This document shows, one piece after another, positions 1 through 9,670 of a stretch of 64,000 nucleotides of DNA (its first letter is position 1; each line of letters starts with the position of its first letter). The position numbers and the translations under genes were made by a program. A model generated the notes under the pieces. It worked only from the letters and a program-made list of their open reading frames with translations. It was not told the DNA's origin and ran no database searches. Source of the stretch: Anisus vortex (taxonomy: Eukaryota; Mollusca; Gastropoda; Planorbidae); the NCBI GenBank assembly GCA_949126835.1, contig CASBPS010000121.1, forward strand, positions 88,001-152,000, read 5' to 3'.

Positions 1-175
1 TTTAACTTATCTTATACATTACAGACGCTCCTTCTATAAAGAAGATTATTGCGTCCTACGCTCATCCGTGGTCCGAGTCTAGTCTTGCAAATGTATTAAT
101 GTTTTAAATGATGTTAAGTTACTGGTTTTCCTGGTCTGTTCAGGCAACCCAGTCCATTTTAATCTCATTGTCACT
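1..175 (-). mobile_element. LINE 3' tail, short truncated copy
   Basis: The reverse strand matches the 3' end of the CR1/Jockey-like LINE that lies complete to its 3' end at 47.4 kb. It holds the hairpin-forming segment GACGC...CTTCT/AGAAG...GCGTC followed by TATAAGATAA-type terminal repeats. The copy is severely 5' truncated and sits head to tail beside a longer copy at 176. The same arrangement recurs at 11301, so both inserted before the A/B duplication. Confidence 0.75.
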
Positions 176-812
176 ATATCTTATACATTACAGACGCTCC
201 TTCTATAAAGAAGATTATTGCGTCCTACGCTCATCCTAGTCTTGCATTTTTTTAAATGTTTTATATTATGTTAGGTTAGTGGTTTTTTCTGGTTTGTTCA
301 GGCAACCCATTCCATGCCCGAATGCCACTCGGGAAGAAAGAGTACTTATATGCATTTGTTCTCGCATAAGGAACAAGGAAAGTGTTTTTGTTTTTATGTT
401 TATCTGAGCTTTGCAACAGGTTGTTATTGCGTTGGATTTCTAAATTAGAGTTTATATGTATTTTTACTAGTTTACTCTTTGCTCTTCTGTCCTCCAGCGT
501 TTCTAGGTTAAGCGATTTGACTGATGGTGTAACTCTTGTTAGTTGGGAATATTTACTAGTTATAAACCTTGCAGCTCTTTTTTTTAATTTGTTCTAATTT
601 TTATTATGGTTTCCTTAGTTGATGGGTCCTATATGCATATTATAGTATAGGCCTAACTAATGTGAGATAGCATTTTAGTTTTATATTCTAATTACATTTG
701 TAAAAGTTCCTTTTTATGAATCCTAAGGTTTTGTTTGATTTTTTTATTACTTCATTAATATGAGGGTTCCAAGATAACTTATCATTTATTATTATTCCCA
801 GATACTTATTAA
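176..812 (-). mobile_element. CR1/Jockey-like LINE, 5'-truncated 3' end
   Basis: On the minus strand this region encodes a decayed C-terminus of a non-LTR retrotransposon ORF2. The conserved WNGLP segment (aligned with the intact frame at 47.3 kb) and the 3' hairpin tail are visible. It is truncated at about 812. Copy B has the counterpart at about 11475-12120. The segment near 690-705 is the uninterrupted counterpart of the Helitron insertion site in the LINE at 46.5 kb. Confidence 0.8.
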
Positions 813-1452
813 TCAACATCTACACTATTATCCACTATCTATACATCCATGTCTGTTACTAGTCTCTACCTAACTCTAACACGAATGGACACCTCGATAG
901 CTAGATCTACACTCTATCTAACATACGCTATTCAACTCTACACCCTGTCCGCTCAATACTCTGGACCATCCCTCTCTAGAGAACTAATACTATACGTTCT
1001 CTAATTAATTAAAATGTCACCAATGGAAAAAGACAAAGGTAAGCCAGGTAGGAATGAATCTAGGTTATAACAACAAAACGTGGTGGGCTGTTGAACAAAT
1101 TTTAATATTTCCACTCAAGACCTAAATTTTAACTTTCCCTATAGGCTATTACAGCATTTCTCCATCAAAAGTCAGCTACTTCTGAAGACCAGAAGATGTT
1201 AATTTTTTTACCTTTTTTTGCAAATTACCATGTAATGTTGTTTATGATTAGTTATGATTAGTCTACACGTTGTAGGCCTACGATAATAATAATGATATAT
1301 TATGTTTTCTTTTGTCAAATATTGGTATCGTATTTCTATTTATTCTTATGATATGTTGCTTGAATATGATGGAAATTTATCGCATCATTAATGACATATA
1401 TCTTTCTTTATTTCTATATATACTAATTAGCCATATGAAAACTCATCCTAGA
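813..1452. other. Non-coding sequence shared by copies A and B
   Basis: No coding or RNA feature recognised. The sequence is closely matched at 12121-12600 up to about 1285, where copy A continues into extra sequence and copy B has a deletion ending inside the minisatellite element. Confidence 0.5.
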
Positions 1453-2037
1453 GCCGGTGTCATGACAACTCGTCTACAGACACTTCGTCACAGAAAGTAG
1501 GTCGACCGACAATACGTCTACCGCGACAACTGGTCTAACGATACTTCGTCTACCAACACTTGGTCTAATGCGACAGTTAGTCTACCGACACTTCGTCTAA
1601 TGCGACATTTCATCTACCAGACAATTCGTCTACCACGACAGTTCGTCTACCGACACTTCGTCTTCCACGATAGTTCGTCTACCAGACGATTCGTCGACAA
1701 CGACAGTTCGTCTACCGACGTTTCGTCTACCGCGACATTTCGTCTACCGGACGATTCGTCTACGCGACAGTTCGTCTACTGGACAATTCGTCTACTGGAC
1801 AATTTGTCTACCGCGACAGTTCGTTTAACCAAAACAGTCTACGCCTAGTGACAATTTGTCTGACAACTCTTTATCAACCGATATTTTGCAACCAAACGAC
1901 AAATAATGTTCGTCTAACGAAAATTAAAATAGGAATTCCATCACTTCGCCTCTTCAAATCTGGTCTATCAATAGTTGGTGCATAATTGAATTCGATTACT
2001 GTCTCTTGCTAGTACAACGATTATTAATGGTACCGGC
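1453..2037 (+). mobile_element. 585-bp minisatellite-bearing dispersed element (copy A)
   Basis: This is a discrete element whose core (about 1465-1850) is a degenerate tandem array with a 15-17 bp period built on GTCTACCGCGACAGTTC and GTCTACCGACACTTC. About 190 bp of non-repetitive flank completes it. A second copy of nearly identical length lies inverted at 62060-62636 and matches through both array and flank, which defines the ends. The ends begin GCCGGT and finish ACCGGC, a possible very short inverted repeat. It has no coding capacity. The open frames across it are by-products of the repeat. The superfamily is unknown. Confidence 0.65.
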
Positions 2038-2520
2038 AATGACACTATTTATATGATTTTATAATTTGGTCTACAGAAGTTCTACTGTGCTATGTTTGAT
2101 TTATTGACAATTTTTTTTTACACTAGGGTTTTTATCTATTGTCTATTCTAGATCTACGAAATAATACGATGTGATATTTAGTAATTTGAAATAGTCCATT
2201 TTGCTCATAATGTGATTTTATTATGACTTAAGTGCATTATCTTTTACAAACTTATTGATGTCCTGTCTGTGAGCTGTACTGAGTCAAGGTTACAGTGAAG
2301 TTACTTTACGGTGAGCTGGTTCTGAAAAGATTTACACCCCTGCATACAACTAGATAGGCCTACACCCATCGTGATGATATAAAATTATTGTTTAATCCAA
2401 GCAATACTGCTGAGTGCAGGACAATTAGGTAGCCCTATCCAGATTAAGATTTTGCGTTTAATTAGCGACAATTCTTTAGTCTACTACCTGTATTAAACAT
2501 GGACAACATTTAGCACTTAC

Positions 2521-3414
2521 CTTGCAAGCTTTATTGCAATAAACAGATGAAAGGAGACTTGTATCCGCTGATTCATTGTGGAATTTTTCGGACGAATCTG
2601 TTAATTCTGCGATTAATTCATTAAATTCCAGTGTGTGTTAAATGGGCCGTATTTCTAGAATATCTGAACTGTAGTCTTCTTCGCTTGAAGTGAACACTTT
2701 TGATTTTCTCATTTTAAACGACTTTTTGCGGGATTTTAAAGACTTTTTTTCCTGACCTTTGCTCTGCATATCCTGCCCTGAAGCATTCTCACATCTGCTT
2801 TCAGCTTTTCTAGACCTATAATCTTCCTCTGAATTCTGAACATTTGTGGGCAAAAGAGATTTAAACAAGTTTGTTGGCTTATTAAAAGGGGTGATATTTT
2901 TCTTTCCATCTGCCAAATTGGTGGGCAAAACAGAAACAGAATCTTGCTGCGTCCTCTGCTCAGCAATATTTAAGTCTTCATGTAGTAACCTTCTGCACAG
3001 TGTCTGAATGTTAACAAATGAATTGTCCGCGTTCAGATAATCAGGCCTCAACATATTCAGAAGTCTCTCTACCTCATAAAGTGTGGCAGGGTTCACTTTC
3101 CCTGGCTCTTGGTTTTTCTCCATGTCACATGTCTTACAGCACCCGCCTCCCTGGCCATAGAAGGTCCCAATTTTGGCAAAAGATTGGTCAGAAGGCCTGA
3201 GGGCGAATGATGTCAGGGCGCAGATCCTGGCCACTTTTAGGGATATGTGATGGCAGAGGCAAGCGAGCTTGGCACAGACAGAGGCCAGGTCATTTACCCT
3301 AGAAAATACAGCAACTAAGTTGTCCTTTTTGATGCTAGTCTCCATCTGGACTTTGTCCACATTAATGGCGAAGATGCAGATGTCTACATACTGCTGGAGA
3401 TAGGTATCACCACA
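2521..3414 (-). CDS. ZNF292/RLF-family-like gene, copy A, exon 6 (with premature stop)
   Basis: This 894-nt (298-codon) exon has a splice acceptor (TTTCTTTACAG) at 3415-3425 and a donor (GTAAGTGC) at 2520. It enters and leaves in phase 0. Residues 1-90 are predicted helical and align by pattern with the N-terminal repeat region of human ZNF292 (family knowledge recalled, not searched). They are followed by a Gly/Cys stretch (GGGCCKTC), a second helical segment and a Ser/Lys-rich tail. The copy carries TAA at 2638-2640 where copies B and C have CAA (Gln), so about 40 residues of the exon are lost and downstream zinc fingers could not be reached. Otherwise the frame is open and the length equals copy B. 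It may be a pseudogene or may encode a truncated protein. Confidence 0.7.
2638..2640 (-). other. Nonsense codon specific to copy A
   Basis: On the minus strand the codon is TAA. The homologous codon in copy B (about 13428-13430) and in fragment C is CAA. The surrounding residues RPI and EFNELI are the same frame in both full copies, so this is a C-to-T nonsense change and not a frameshift. Confidence 0.8.
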
Positions 3415-3603
3415 CTGTAAAGAAAAATTCCTAAAATTATCAAAACTGAATAATTCATTTAGACAACTATTTAAAAAAAGCAATTTTTAATTAATAATAA
3501 GACTTCATTAAATCATATACTGATTTACAATTACTCGTCCTGATAGCTTATATCAATTTTCTTAATCCTAATGAGTTTGGCTAATGCTATCAAACCAACA
3601 AAC

Positions 3604-3744
3604 CTCTTCTCTCAGAACATCTATGAAGATAACTATTTGATCTGTTGACTTTAAGATTTTAGCCATTGACAACACACTCTCTATAAACGTGTTATGCTCT
3701 CTAACCTCTAGCAACTGCTGTGAAATCCACAGACGCAAAAGCTC
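3604..3744 (-). CDS. ZNF292/RLF-family-like gene, copy A, exon 5
   Basis: A 141-nt exon (47 codons, phase 0 to 0) beginning ELLRLW and ending VLREE. It has a strong acceptor (TCTTCTGCAG) and donor GTTTGT. It joins exon 4 (ending EANK) and exon 6 (starting CGDTY) in frame. Length is identical to the copy B exon at 14394-14534, with only a few substitutions. The predicted helices fit the tetratricopeptide-like N-terminal region of the ZNF292 family. Confidence 0.7.
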
Positions 3745-3849
3745 CTGCAGAAGAGAATACAATCCTACACAGTCTATTACAATGCTTCCAAAATTTTAAC
3801 TATTTCTGTACAATATTTTACAGTGCAGTTTTCTTGTAAATACTATTAA

Positions 3850-4223
3850 CAGGGTTCTCACATTTTTTTCTGAAAACAAATTCAACGCTGTTTCCAGACT
3901 ATTTCAAAGCTATAAGAACCAAATTCCAGGCTGCTGGAACACGTTGTTTGCAAAACGGTCACACGCCTCCTCCCTCTAAGTGACCGAAATATTGCGTGAA
4001 TGAGGTATTAATCTAAGGCTTGGTCAGTGGGCGTTTATGACATATAAAAATGGGATTGGTGTTTTTTATCTGACCTTGATTTTTATAATAAATTTAGATT
4101 TAGATAAATTTTCAGGCTGACATGCTATTTTTCCAGGCTAAAATGTCAATATTCAAGGTTGTCCAGGTCTTGATTTGTTTTTTTGAAACTTTTCCTGACT
4201 TTCCAGACTGTTTTAGAACCCTG
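3850..4223. mobile_element. 374-bp MITE private to copy A
   Basis: The ends are CAGGGTTCTC and TTAGAACCCTG, an inverted pair of about 10 bp. Flanks are TATTAA on both sides (3844-3849 and 4224-4229). Copy B has the uninterrupted site at 14634-14639. It carries no ORF. The TSD length (about 6 bp) leaves the superfamily open. It lies in the intron between exons 4 and 5. Confidence 0.75.
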
Positions 4224-4499
4224 TATTAAAAAAATTAAAACCAAATTTGTCTATCCAAGAAAAGGGTGCGGCTTATACACATATAAATAAAAAATAGCTA
4301 TTCTCCCTAGGTTCGGATATTAACTGAGATTGACGATGTAAGTTACCGAAACCAACATCACTGAAAAGACAAAGCTCATGAAACGGTGTGTATATAGGCC
4401 TATATTTGATTCATTCTTTACCGTTCTTGTGTCAATCAGTTATGATAAACCAAGGGCTGACTTGTGATATCTAAGATGAAGAACGTAATTTAAACTTAC

Positions 4500-4643
4500 C
4501 TTATTTGCCTCCATGTCTGAAGGTCCTATCCAGTTCTGCACCATAAAAGTTTGAGACATGACCGTACATAGTTGTCTATAGTGTTCAGATGTTTGCAGCT
4601 GCTTAATAATGTGGAGAGCATCTTGAATACTTAGCTTCTGACA
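4500..4643 (-). CDS. ZNF292/RLF-family-like gene, copy A, exon 4
   Basis: A 144-nt exon (48 codons, phase 0 to 0) starting CQKLSIQDALHII and ending DMEANK. Acceptor TGTTTTACAG and donor GTAAGTTT are both canonical. The DAL...I pattern aligns with the CKDALEMI segment recalled from ZNF292. Copy B counterpart at 14910-15053 has the same length. Confidence 0.7.
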
Positions 4644-4872
4644 CTGTAAAACAAAAAAGGGAGCTTTAAGCAGATGTATATCATAGCTGTATATTGTAAA
4701 TGAACATAAATCCTGCAGACAAAGTGTAACATAATTAAAATGTGTTTTATTGAAACATAACGGCAATGAAGAATATTTTACAAATTAAAGATTACAAAAC
4801 AATATAACTAATAAAACTGCACTAATACTTATTTAGAACTAGGCAGTGATTCAATTCAGAAATGTTATTTAC

Positions 4873-5075
4873 CTCTTCTTGAAGTTTATCTTCATGTCCT
4901 AATTTATACAATAACAAAAGTTGTATTTTTCTAACGCTGAGATCTGTCTGCAGCTCTGGGTGAGCGAGACACCTGTTACAAAGATTGAGCGCGTACTCCT
5001 CACAATTCTCTTTCAACAACATCTCAACTCTGAGCTGTAATATGATTGGGTCTTCTTGTTCAATGTAAGAACACA
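4873..5075 (-). CDS. ZNF292/RLF-family-like gene, copy A, exon 3
   Basis: A 203-nt exon entering in phase 1 and leaving in phase 0. It encodes CSYIEQEDPIILQLRVEM through KLGHEDKLQEE. The DPIILQLR...LNLC...HPE spacing matches the GPILLDMR...ALAKLCSDHPE segment of ZNF292, the strongest family match in the window. Acceptor GATCTTTCAG, donor GTAAATAA. Copy B exon at 15288-15490 has the same length and phases. Confidence 0.72.
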
Positions 5076-5271
5076 CTGAAAGATCAATCAAAACACAGCT
5101 AAAATTATGTCTCAATCAATGAAAAATAGTAACACGAGTTGTTGTTTTTTAAAGGGTTTTAAATAATACTATCGTTAGTTATTTTTAATATTAATATCAT
5201 TAGACATTTTTTTTAAATAATACCAACAGTGCTTTTTTTAATAGCCTAACATTAATAATAGATAATAATAA

Positions 5272-5330
5272 TACAGTGCAATCCGCCTATCTTAAACTCG
5301 GTTAGCTCGCCAACTCTATTAAGTCGACGT
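5272..5330. repeat. Possible pogo/Tigger-like transposon end
   Basis: The sequence TACAGTGCAATCC followed by CTTAAACTCGGTTAGCTCGCC resembles the terminal segment of Tc1/mariner-pogo elements. It is present in both copies (about 15680 in B). No partner terminus was found, so this is only a resemblance. Confidence 0.25.
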
Positions 5331-6020
5331 TTTTAAGTAGAACCGCCAAATGTAGTTTGTGTAATGCAATAATAGTTGCAGTGAGATCGGCTGCGTACTG
5401 AACGTTCCGGGTTCATTTATTGCCCCAGGTAAAGGCAAATGCTAGTATGACTTGTTCTCAAGACAACCCAGATTGGATGACCTGACACAAGTTTTTGAGT
5501 AAAGTAAAGAGTAAAAAGACGGCTGGGCATTGTGCTGGCCACGCAATCTCTTTAGACCCTATTTTGCAGTGGCAGTGGCCACAGAAACTGGCACTATTCT
5601 GTATGGATCAGTTTGGTCCAACAAGTATCTTGATTACTTTTTCTTTTAGTAATGTGTATTTGCAAGGGTGTAAGACTATTGATGTTCCCACTTTTAATAA
5701 GTTGCATGCTTATCCAGTTTGTATAAATATGCTGATCTATACCCTCTTCCCAGGCCCCCTTGTGATGTCACAGTCAGGTCGCAATGTGACTTTTTGCATA
5801 TCAGGTGTGTGCATGAAAAAGGATTCATACAATGTATAATTGTTTGTAATCTCACTTTTATTTAGTTTGGTGATGTTCAGTGCTGTTTGTAATTTATTCC
5901 AAACAATAGTGTGGATTAAAGAAAAGCATTTTCCAAGGCCAATTACAATTTGCGGTGCTTTTAGTTAACTGTTTTGTGTGAATCCAGCATACATATTTCC
6001 TTTGTCACTTCACTTGTGAA

Positions 6021-6164
6021 GCCAGCTGGTCCAGCGGTTAGTTCACCGGACTGTCAACCCAAAACCAACTGACAGGTCGCGGGTTCTATCCATGCCACCG
6101 ACGGATCCTTGTCACCCTGCAGGAGTTTTGGGCCTAGTGGACGTAATAATCTTCTATCTAGAAC
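6021..6164 (+). mobile_element. tRNA-headed SINE (copy A), tail lost at junction
   Basis: The head contains an RNA polymerase III A box (TGGTCCAGCGGTTA, 6027-6040) and B box (GGGTTCTATCC, from 6081). The body ends GGACGTAATAATCTTC, which matches the CR1/Jockey-like LINE tail in this window. The 3' end stops at TCTAGAAC where telomere-like repeats begin. The same SINE lies in copy B (16431), on the minus strand at 48.4-48.5 kb and as a split copy at 62911. Confidence 0.8.
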
Positions 6165-6188
6165 AGGGTTAGGGTTAGGGTTAGGGTT
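6165..6188 (+). repeat. Interstitial telomere-like repeat (AGGGTT)4
   Basis: Four perfect units of the animal telomere hexamer lie exactly where copy A departs from copy B. The SINE is on the left, the Gypsy protease relic is on the right, and about 2 kb present in B (16575-18604) is missing. Confidence 0.85.
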
Positions 6189-6345
6189 TGATTGTGGGCA
6201 ATATTCCCAATGTAGTTGGTACAAATAAGGCCGAAATAGATGAGTGTGTTGAAAATAATTCATTTAGGAAGACAAAAGTAATGGAATCCTGTTGTAGTTA
6301 CTGCAAGAGGTTGGGGCCCACATTGAAAGATTGTTGTGTGAAATG
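6189..6345 (+). pseudogene. Gypsy retropepsin/zinc-knuckle relic, copy A
   Basis: The frame reads DLIVGNIPNVVGTNKAEID, which resembles the end of a Gypsy-class protease domain (family pattern DLIIGNIP). It continues into CSYCKRLGPTLKDC, a CCHC knuckle in which the His is replaced by Pro. It is truncated on the left by the telomere-like repeat. The longer counterpart lies in copy B at 18.4-18.75 kb. Confidence 0.6.
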
Positions 6346-6349
6346 TATT

Positions 6350-6600
6350 CTTCTTCTTTGCTATTTTCAACTACTAGTGTAGCATAGGCCATCAACAATC
6401 TCTTTCCATGTCCTGCTGTCTCTAACTATCTTATCTAACTCCTTCCAAGTTCTCCCGATAACCTGCACATCCTTTTCTACTTCCCTCCGCCAGGTGTTCT
6501 TTCGTCTACCTTTTCGTCTTGCACCATGAGGAATCCAAGAAAGAGCTTGTCTAATCAAATTTGTCGTTGATTTCCTTAATGTGTGGCTTATTCATCTCCA
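6350..6600 (-). mobile_element. RTE-like LINE 3' end, copy A
   Basis: The minus-strand frame ends RKGRRKNTWRREVEKD...TWKELDKI...WKEIVDGLC, the C-terminal signature of RTE-type non-LTR elements (GRPKNTWRR...LC). A short AAGAAGAAT-type tail follows. It is 5' truncated. The copy B homologue is 18770-19020. Confidence 0.65.
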
Positions 6601-6897
6601 TATCCTTTTTTGTATGTCTTGTTCTACTGGAATTGGAATATGTGCAGTCCTTTATCATACAGTTGCATTTGAAATTTTGTCATACCATTTGATATCCATT
6701 ATTCTACGTAGGTAGCCATTCAAAAAAGTTTGTAGTTTGTTCAAATCATGAACATAATGAAGGTTTATGGAGCCACAAGTTTGATAGACGTCATTGGAAC
6801 AAAGGTAAATATAATTTTGTGAATGTAGAAAGACGAAATTTAGATTGGCCGTGGAGAGATTTTATTATGAAACATATAAAATATAAAAGATTTTAAC

Positions 6898-7121
6898 CTT
6901 CTTCCCTATCAGCATCTTCCACATAACCCCCCATGATCTTGGCTAACGTCGGGTCGGTCCATGGGCTCTCTGTCAGTGATTCCAAAAACCTGAATCTCAG
7001 GAAGTCAAAGGGAATAAGCTTGGTTTGAAGAGTGGTCAATAAGATCGAAAAATTATCTTTCACTGAGCTGTCCTCTTCTAGCTTTTGCCACTGAATGTTT
7101 AACAATGATTTCGCACATTGC
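6898..7121 (-). CDS. ZNF292/RLF-family-like gene, copy A, exon 2
   Basis: A 224-nt exon that completes a split Arg codon from exon 1 (phase 2) and leaves in phase 1. It encodes QCAKSLLNIQW through DADREE. The acceptor is CTCCTCATAG. The donor is GTTAAA, weaker than GTAAAA in copy B (24367), so splicing of copy A may be impaired. Same length as B (24368-24591). Confidence 0.68.
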
Positions 7122-7308
7122 CTATGAGGAGAAAAAAACAACAAGAAGTTGCATTAAACAACTAAAAAAATAAGTGCTAAATTAATCAATCTCTTTAATG
7201 TTTTACCAATTTTTTTAAAGCGAGTTAAGCAAAAAATATATAATTTTGACATCACCCCTTAAAAGAATATATGTTTCAATTTTTTTTTGTAATATATTGT
7301 AATATATA

Positions 7309-7880
7309 TGTTGGGACCGGTTCCTTAGAGAGGAGGGGCGGGTATCTGGTTTGCGCAGCCTCGGCTCTACCCAAGGCGACTTAAGTATAATGCCGAAAAG
7401 GTAACTAAAAAGGTCTAACTGTAACTACTTATAACTAGACAGAATAATAAAAAGTAACTATCTAACCACAAGAAGAAAGAACAAAAAAAAGGAGATTTAC
7501 AGAAAATACTAGATCTATATAAATTTTATTCAAAGAAAATATACCTAAAACAAATCTCAACCAGAACAACACTGTACGTCTTCCAACTAGCATGATACCT
7601 CTTCCAACAAACAAGATACCTTGCTTTGTCTTTCACACGACAACAAATCATTAGGGCTGCAACCCTCAATGAATTAGACAGCAGTCTCTCTCTCTCTAAT
7701 CAAACACAAAATCCCTCCCTATTTATAAAAAAGGTACCGGTAGTCAAAAACGAGGCGAAAACAACTAGAATCTAAGCTTAGAAACAACCCAACCTGCTGC
7801 CAACTTACAAATAAATATAAAAATAATATAAAAAAACATATCCAGCTGTTGCACTGAGGATTTTAACCCTACGGGTTACA
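7309..7880 (-). repeat. 3' LTR of gag-only retrotransposon
   Basis: A 572-bp LTR, TGTAACCC...GGTCCCAACA in the element's sense. It differs from the other LTR (9671-10242) at about five positions counted by eye. It contains a TATA-like box (TTTATAAATAG at about 7720-7730) and AATAAA at 7525-7530 on the minus strand. A purine-rich tract (AAAAGCGGGGGTGAA, 7881-7895) lies directly upstream in sense. Confidence 0.9.
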
Positions 7881-8148
7881 TTCACCCCCGCTTTTAAGTA
7901 TGCAGACTCTGTATACAACACAGAAAAAAACTTATCTGGGGACAGACCTGTCTCTCCAACATGATGCAGTCTAATACATACACAAACTACTGCATTAAAC
8001 AATGCAAACAAACAATCTATAATGAAATGACAGATTAATTTGTAACCTAAAGAAATGACACTACATAAAAAAAGAAGCGAGAATGGAGCTACCCATTTAA
8101 TTCTGCCATCCACCTTGGCTTTGGCATTCATAGCTGGCTCCAACACTT

Positions 8149-9483
8149 TCAATGTGAGCTCCCCATCTGGGCCTCTAGGGGTCGCGAACAATGCACATTC
8201 TGTATAAGCTTATTATACCCTTCTCTTGATTCTCCTGGTTCCACAAGCTTCATGTGAACCAAGCTAGTGTCCCTACTAGATGACTTTATGCTTATACTGG
8301 TCAATTTTGAACTAAGGTCCTCCTTCACTGGGGCGCTAGGGTTCACCTTGGTCAGGCTGCTGGGTGAGCTGCTGTAGCTTTCTCCGGGCTGCGGTGGTGA
8401 AGGCACTGAACTATTCTGGCGTGTGCTGTTTTGCCCATGAATGAGACTTGGGTCTCGAACAGCCTTAGACAGTACCTGTACACAGGGAGACGGTGGACTA
8501 TGATAGTCTGCGTGTTGCAAGTTCATAGTATTGCAGTGGCTCCTAACATGACTTGAGCGATTTGTTTCGGGCATTTGGTGACGTGTCATGGCTCTTGTCG
8601 ACTCAATGGTGTGTTTATTATGGTATAATTTGCATCTCCTGGCAAAGTGTCCCACCTGTCCACAGCTAAAACACACCATTGACTTACTATTACTAGGCTG
8701 TCCCTGCCTGGCCTTCCTAAACTTTTGCGACTCCACTAACTGCGTCAACCTCACCATTTGGTCAGGTAATGCACCAAGCTGGGCTACCTGATCCTGTAGC
8801 AGGCTCAGTTTGGTCACCTGTTCTTGCAGGCAATTAATCCTGGCCAACAGGCTGTCTGTTGCCGTCAGGAGAGACGTCGGTTGCACTGACAAGGACGCCA
8901 GACTGGGCTCGCTGTTAGCATCTTCATCCCCTGATAACCGGATCGCCGCATTCCTTAAAGCCAGAAAAGAGATGTCAGGATCTGTGAAGACTCTATCTTG
9001 TATCTGTCTTTGTAGTTGCTTTGAGAATAAGTGTTCTGCAAAATAGTCCCTGAGAAAAATCATATCGGTTACAGGGGCCTGAAGCTCTTTCTGGCGAGAG
9101 GTGATGGCTCTAAAGGCCAACTGTAACCGGTGCGAGTAAGAGCATACAGTTTCGGCAGGGGCTTGCACAACCTGGTGCAGAGCACCCATCAGCTGGGCGC
9201 AGTTCCGCCTCTCTCCGTAAATTTCCCGAAGGAGGGCGATGATTCTGGTCGGGTCACTGGTGGAATCCTTCCCGTGGCAGTAAAGTTCTGCTTTCACCGT
9301 GTCGCCCAGTCGATTCCACAGGAGGAGCATTTTGTCCTTCTCATCTAGGACCCTTCTGGACAGCCAAAGTTCTTTGACTTCCAGGATGAACTGCTCCACC
9401 TCTGACGCTGGACCATCCCCATAGAAAAGACGGACGTTCTTTTCCCAGGAGGGTAGAACCGTGACTGCTGCCACTCCTGCCAT
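8149..9483 (-). CDS. gag: Gag polyprotein of LTR retrotransposon (gag-only element)
   Basis: An uninterrupted frame of 444 codons starting MAGVAAVTVLPSW, 190 nt inside the 5' LTR. Residues about 20-200 look like a retrotransposon capsid-type helical domain. A coiled-coil-like Leu-rich segment follows at about 210-260. A CCHC zinc knuckle, CFSCGQVGHFARRC, lies near residue 270 with all four ligands intact. The C-terminal third is Ser/Pro-rich. By family knowledge Gag packages the element RNA in cytoplasmic particles. No protease, reverse transcriptase or integrase follows before the 3' LTR. The element must therefore depend on enzymes from a relative. An overlapping 128-codon frame (7805-8191) has no recognisable domain and runs into the LTR. 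Confidence 0.88.
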   Translation of the reverse strand: MAGVAAVTVLPSWEKNVRLFYGDGPASEVEQFILEVKELWLSRRVLDEKDKMLLLWNRLGDTVKAELYCHGKDSTSDPTRIIALLREIYGERRNCAQLMGALHQVVQAPAETVCSYSHRLQLAFRAITSRQKELQAPVTDMIFLRDYFAEHLFSKQLQRQIQDRVFTDPDISFLALRNAAIRLSGDEDANSEPSLASLSVQPTSLLTATDSLLARINCLQEQVTKLSLLQDQVAQLGALPDQMVRLTQLVESQKFRKARQGQPSNSKSMVCFSCGQVGHFARRCKLYHNKHTIESTRAMTRHQMPETNRSSHVRSHCNTMNLQHADYHSPPSPCVQVLSKAVRDPSLIHGQNSTRQNSSVPSPPQPGESYSSSPSSLTKVNPSAPVKEDLSSKLTSISIKSSSRDTSLVHMKLVEPGESREGYNKLIQNVHCSRPLEAQMGSSH

Positions 9484-9650
9484 TCTGGTTGAGATTTGTA
9501 AAAGACCCTATCCTCCCCTAAAAGACTGGTCCTAAGAGTAATTAAAAAACTAAAAGAGACTAGACCTATATCAGAAAAGAAGAAGATTGGTAGACTTTAA
9601 AGGAAATAAAAACAGACCTACAAGTTTACCACGTAGACATTAAGCGCAAA

Positions 9651-9668
9651 CCCCACTCGTTGCTACCA
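9651..9668 (-). promoter_or_regulatory. tRNA primer-binding site of the gag-only element
   Basis: The minus strand reads TGGTAGCAACGAGTGGGG two bases inside the 5' LTR, complementary to a tRNA 3' end finishing ...GCTACCA. The primer tRNA is not identified. A leucine-type tRNA is plausible because the related Y-box element has TGGTAGCACGAGTGGGG with a regular T-arm and acceptor spacing. Confidence 0.7.
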
Positions 9669-9670
9669 AA

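Noticed and set aside
1600..1848. Open frame across the minisatellite array
   Set aside because: A by-product of the 15-17 bp repeat. The inverted copy at 62190-62477 gives a similar frame on the other strand.
1465..1850. CRISPR-like repeat array
   Set aside because: The units are degenerate and contiguous without unique spacers, and the host is a eukaryote.
5495..5839. 114-codon plus-strand frame, with a similar one at 15836-16132
   Set aside because: It lies in intronic sequence of the duplicated gene. The two copies differ by frameshifts and show no domain.
7805..8191. 128-codon frame after gag as a protease or envelope gene
   Set aside because: Runs across the purine tract into the LTR, lacks a protease Asp motif, and its hydrophobic stretch alone is not enough.
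8588..9348. Three plus-strand frames of 67-78 codons
   Set aside because: Antisense to the well-supported gag frame and without family features.
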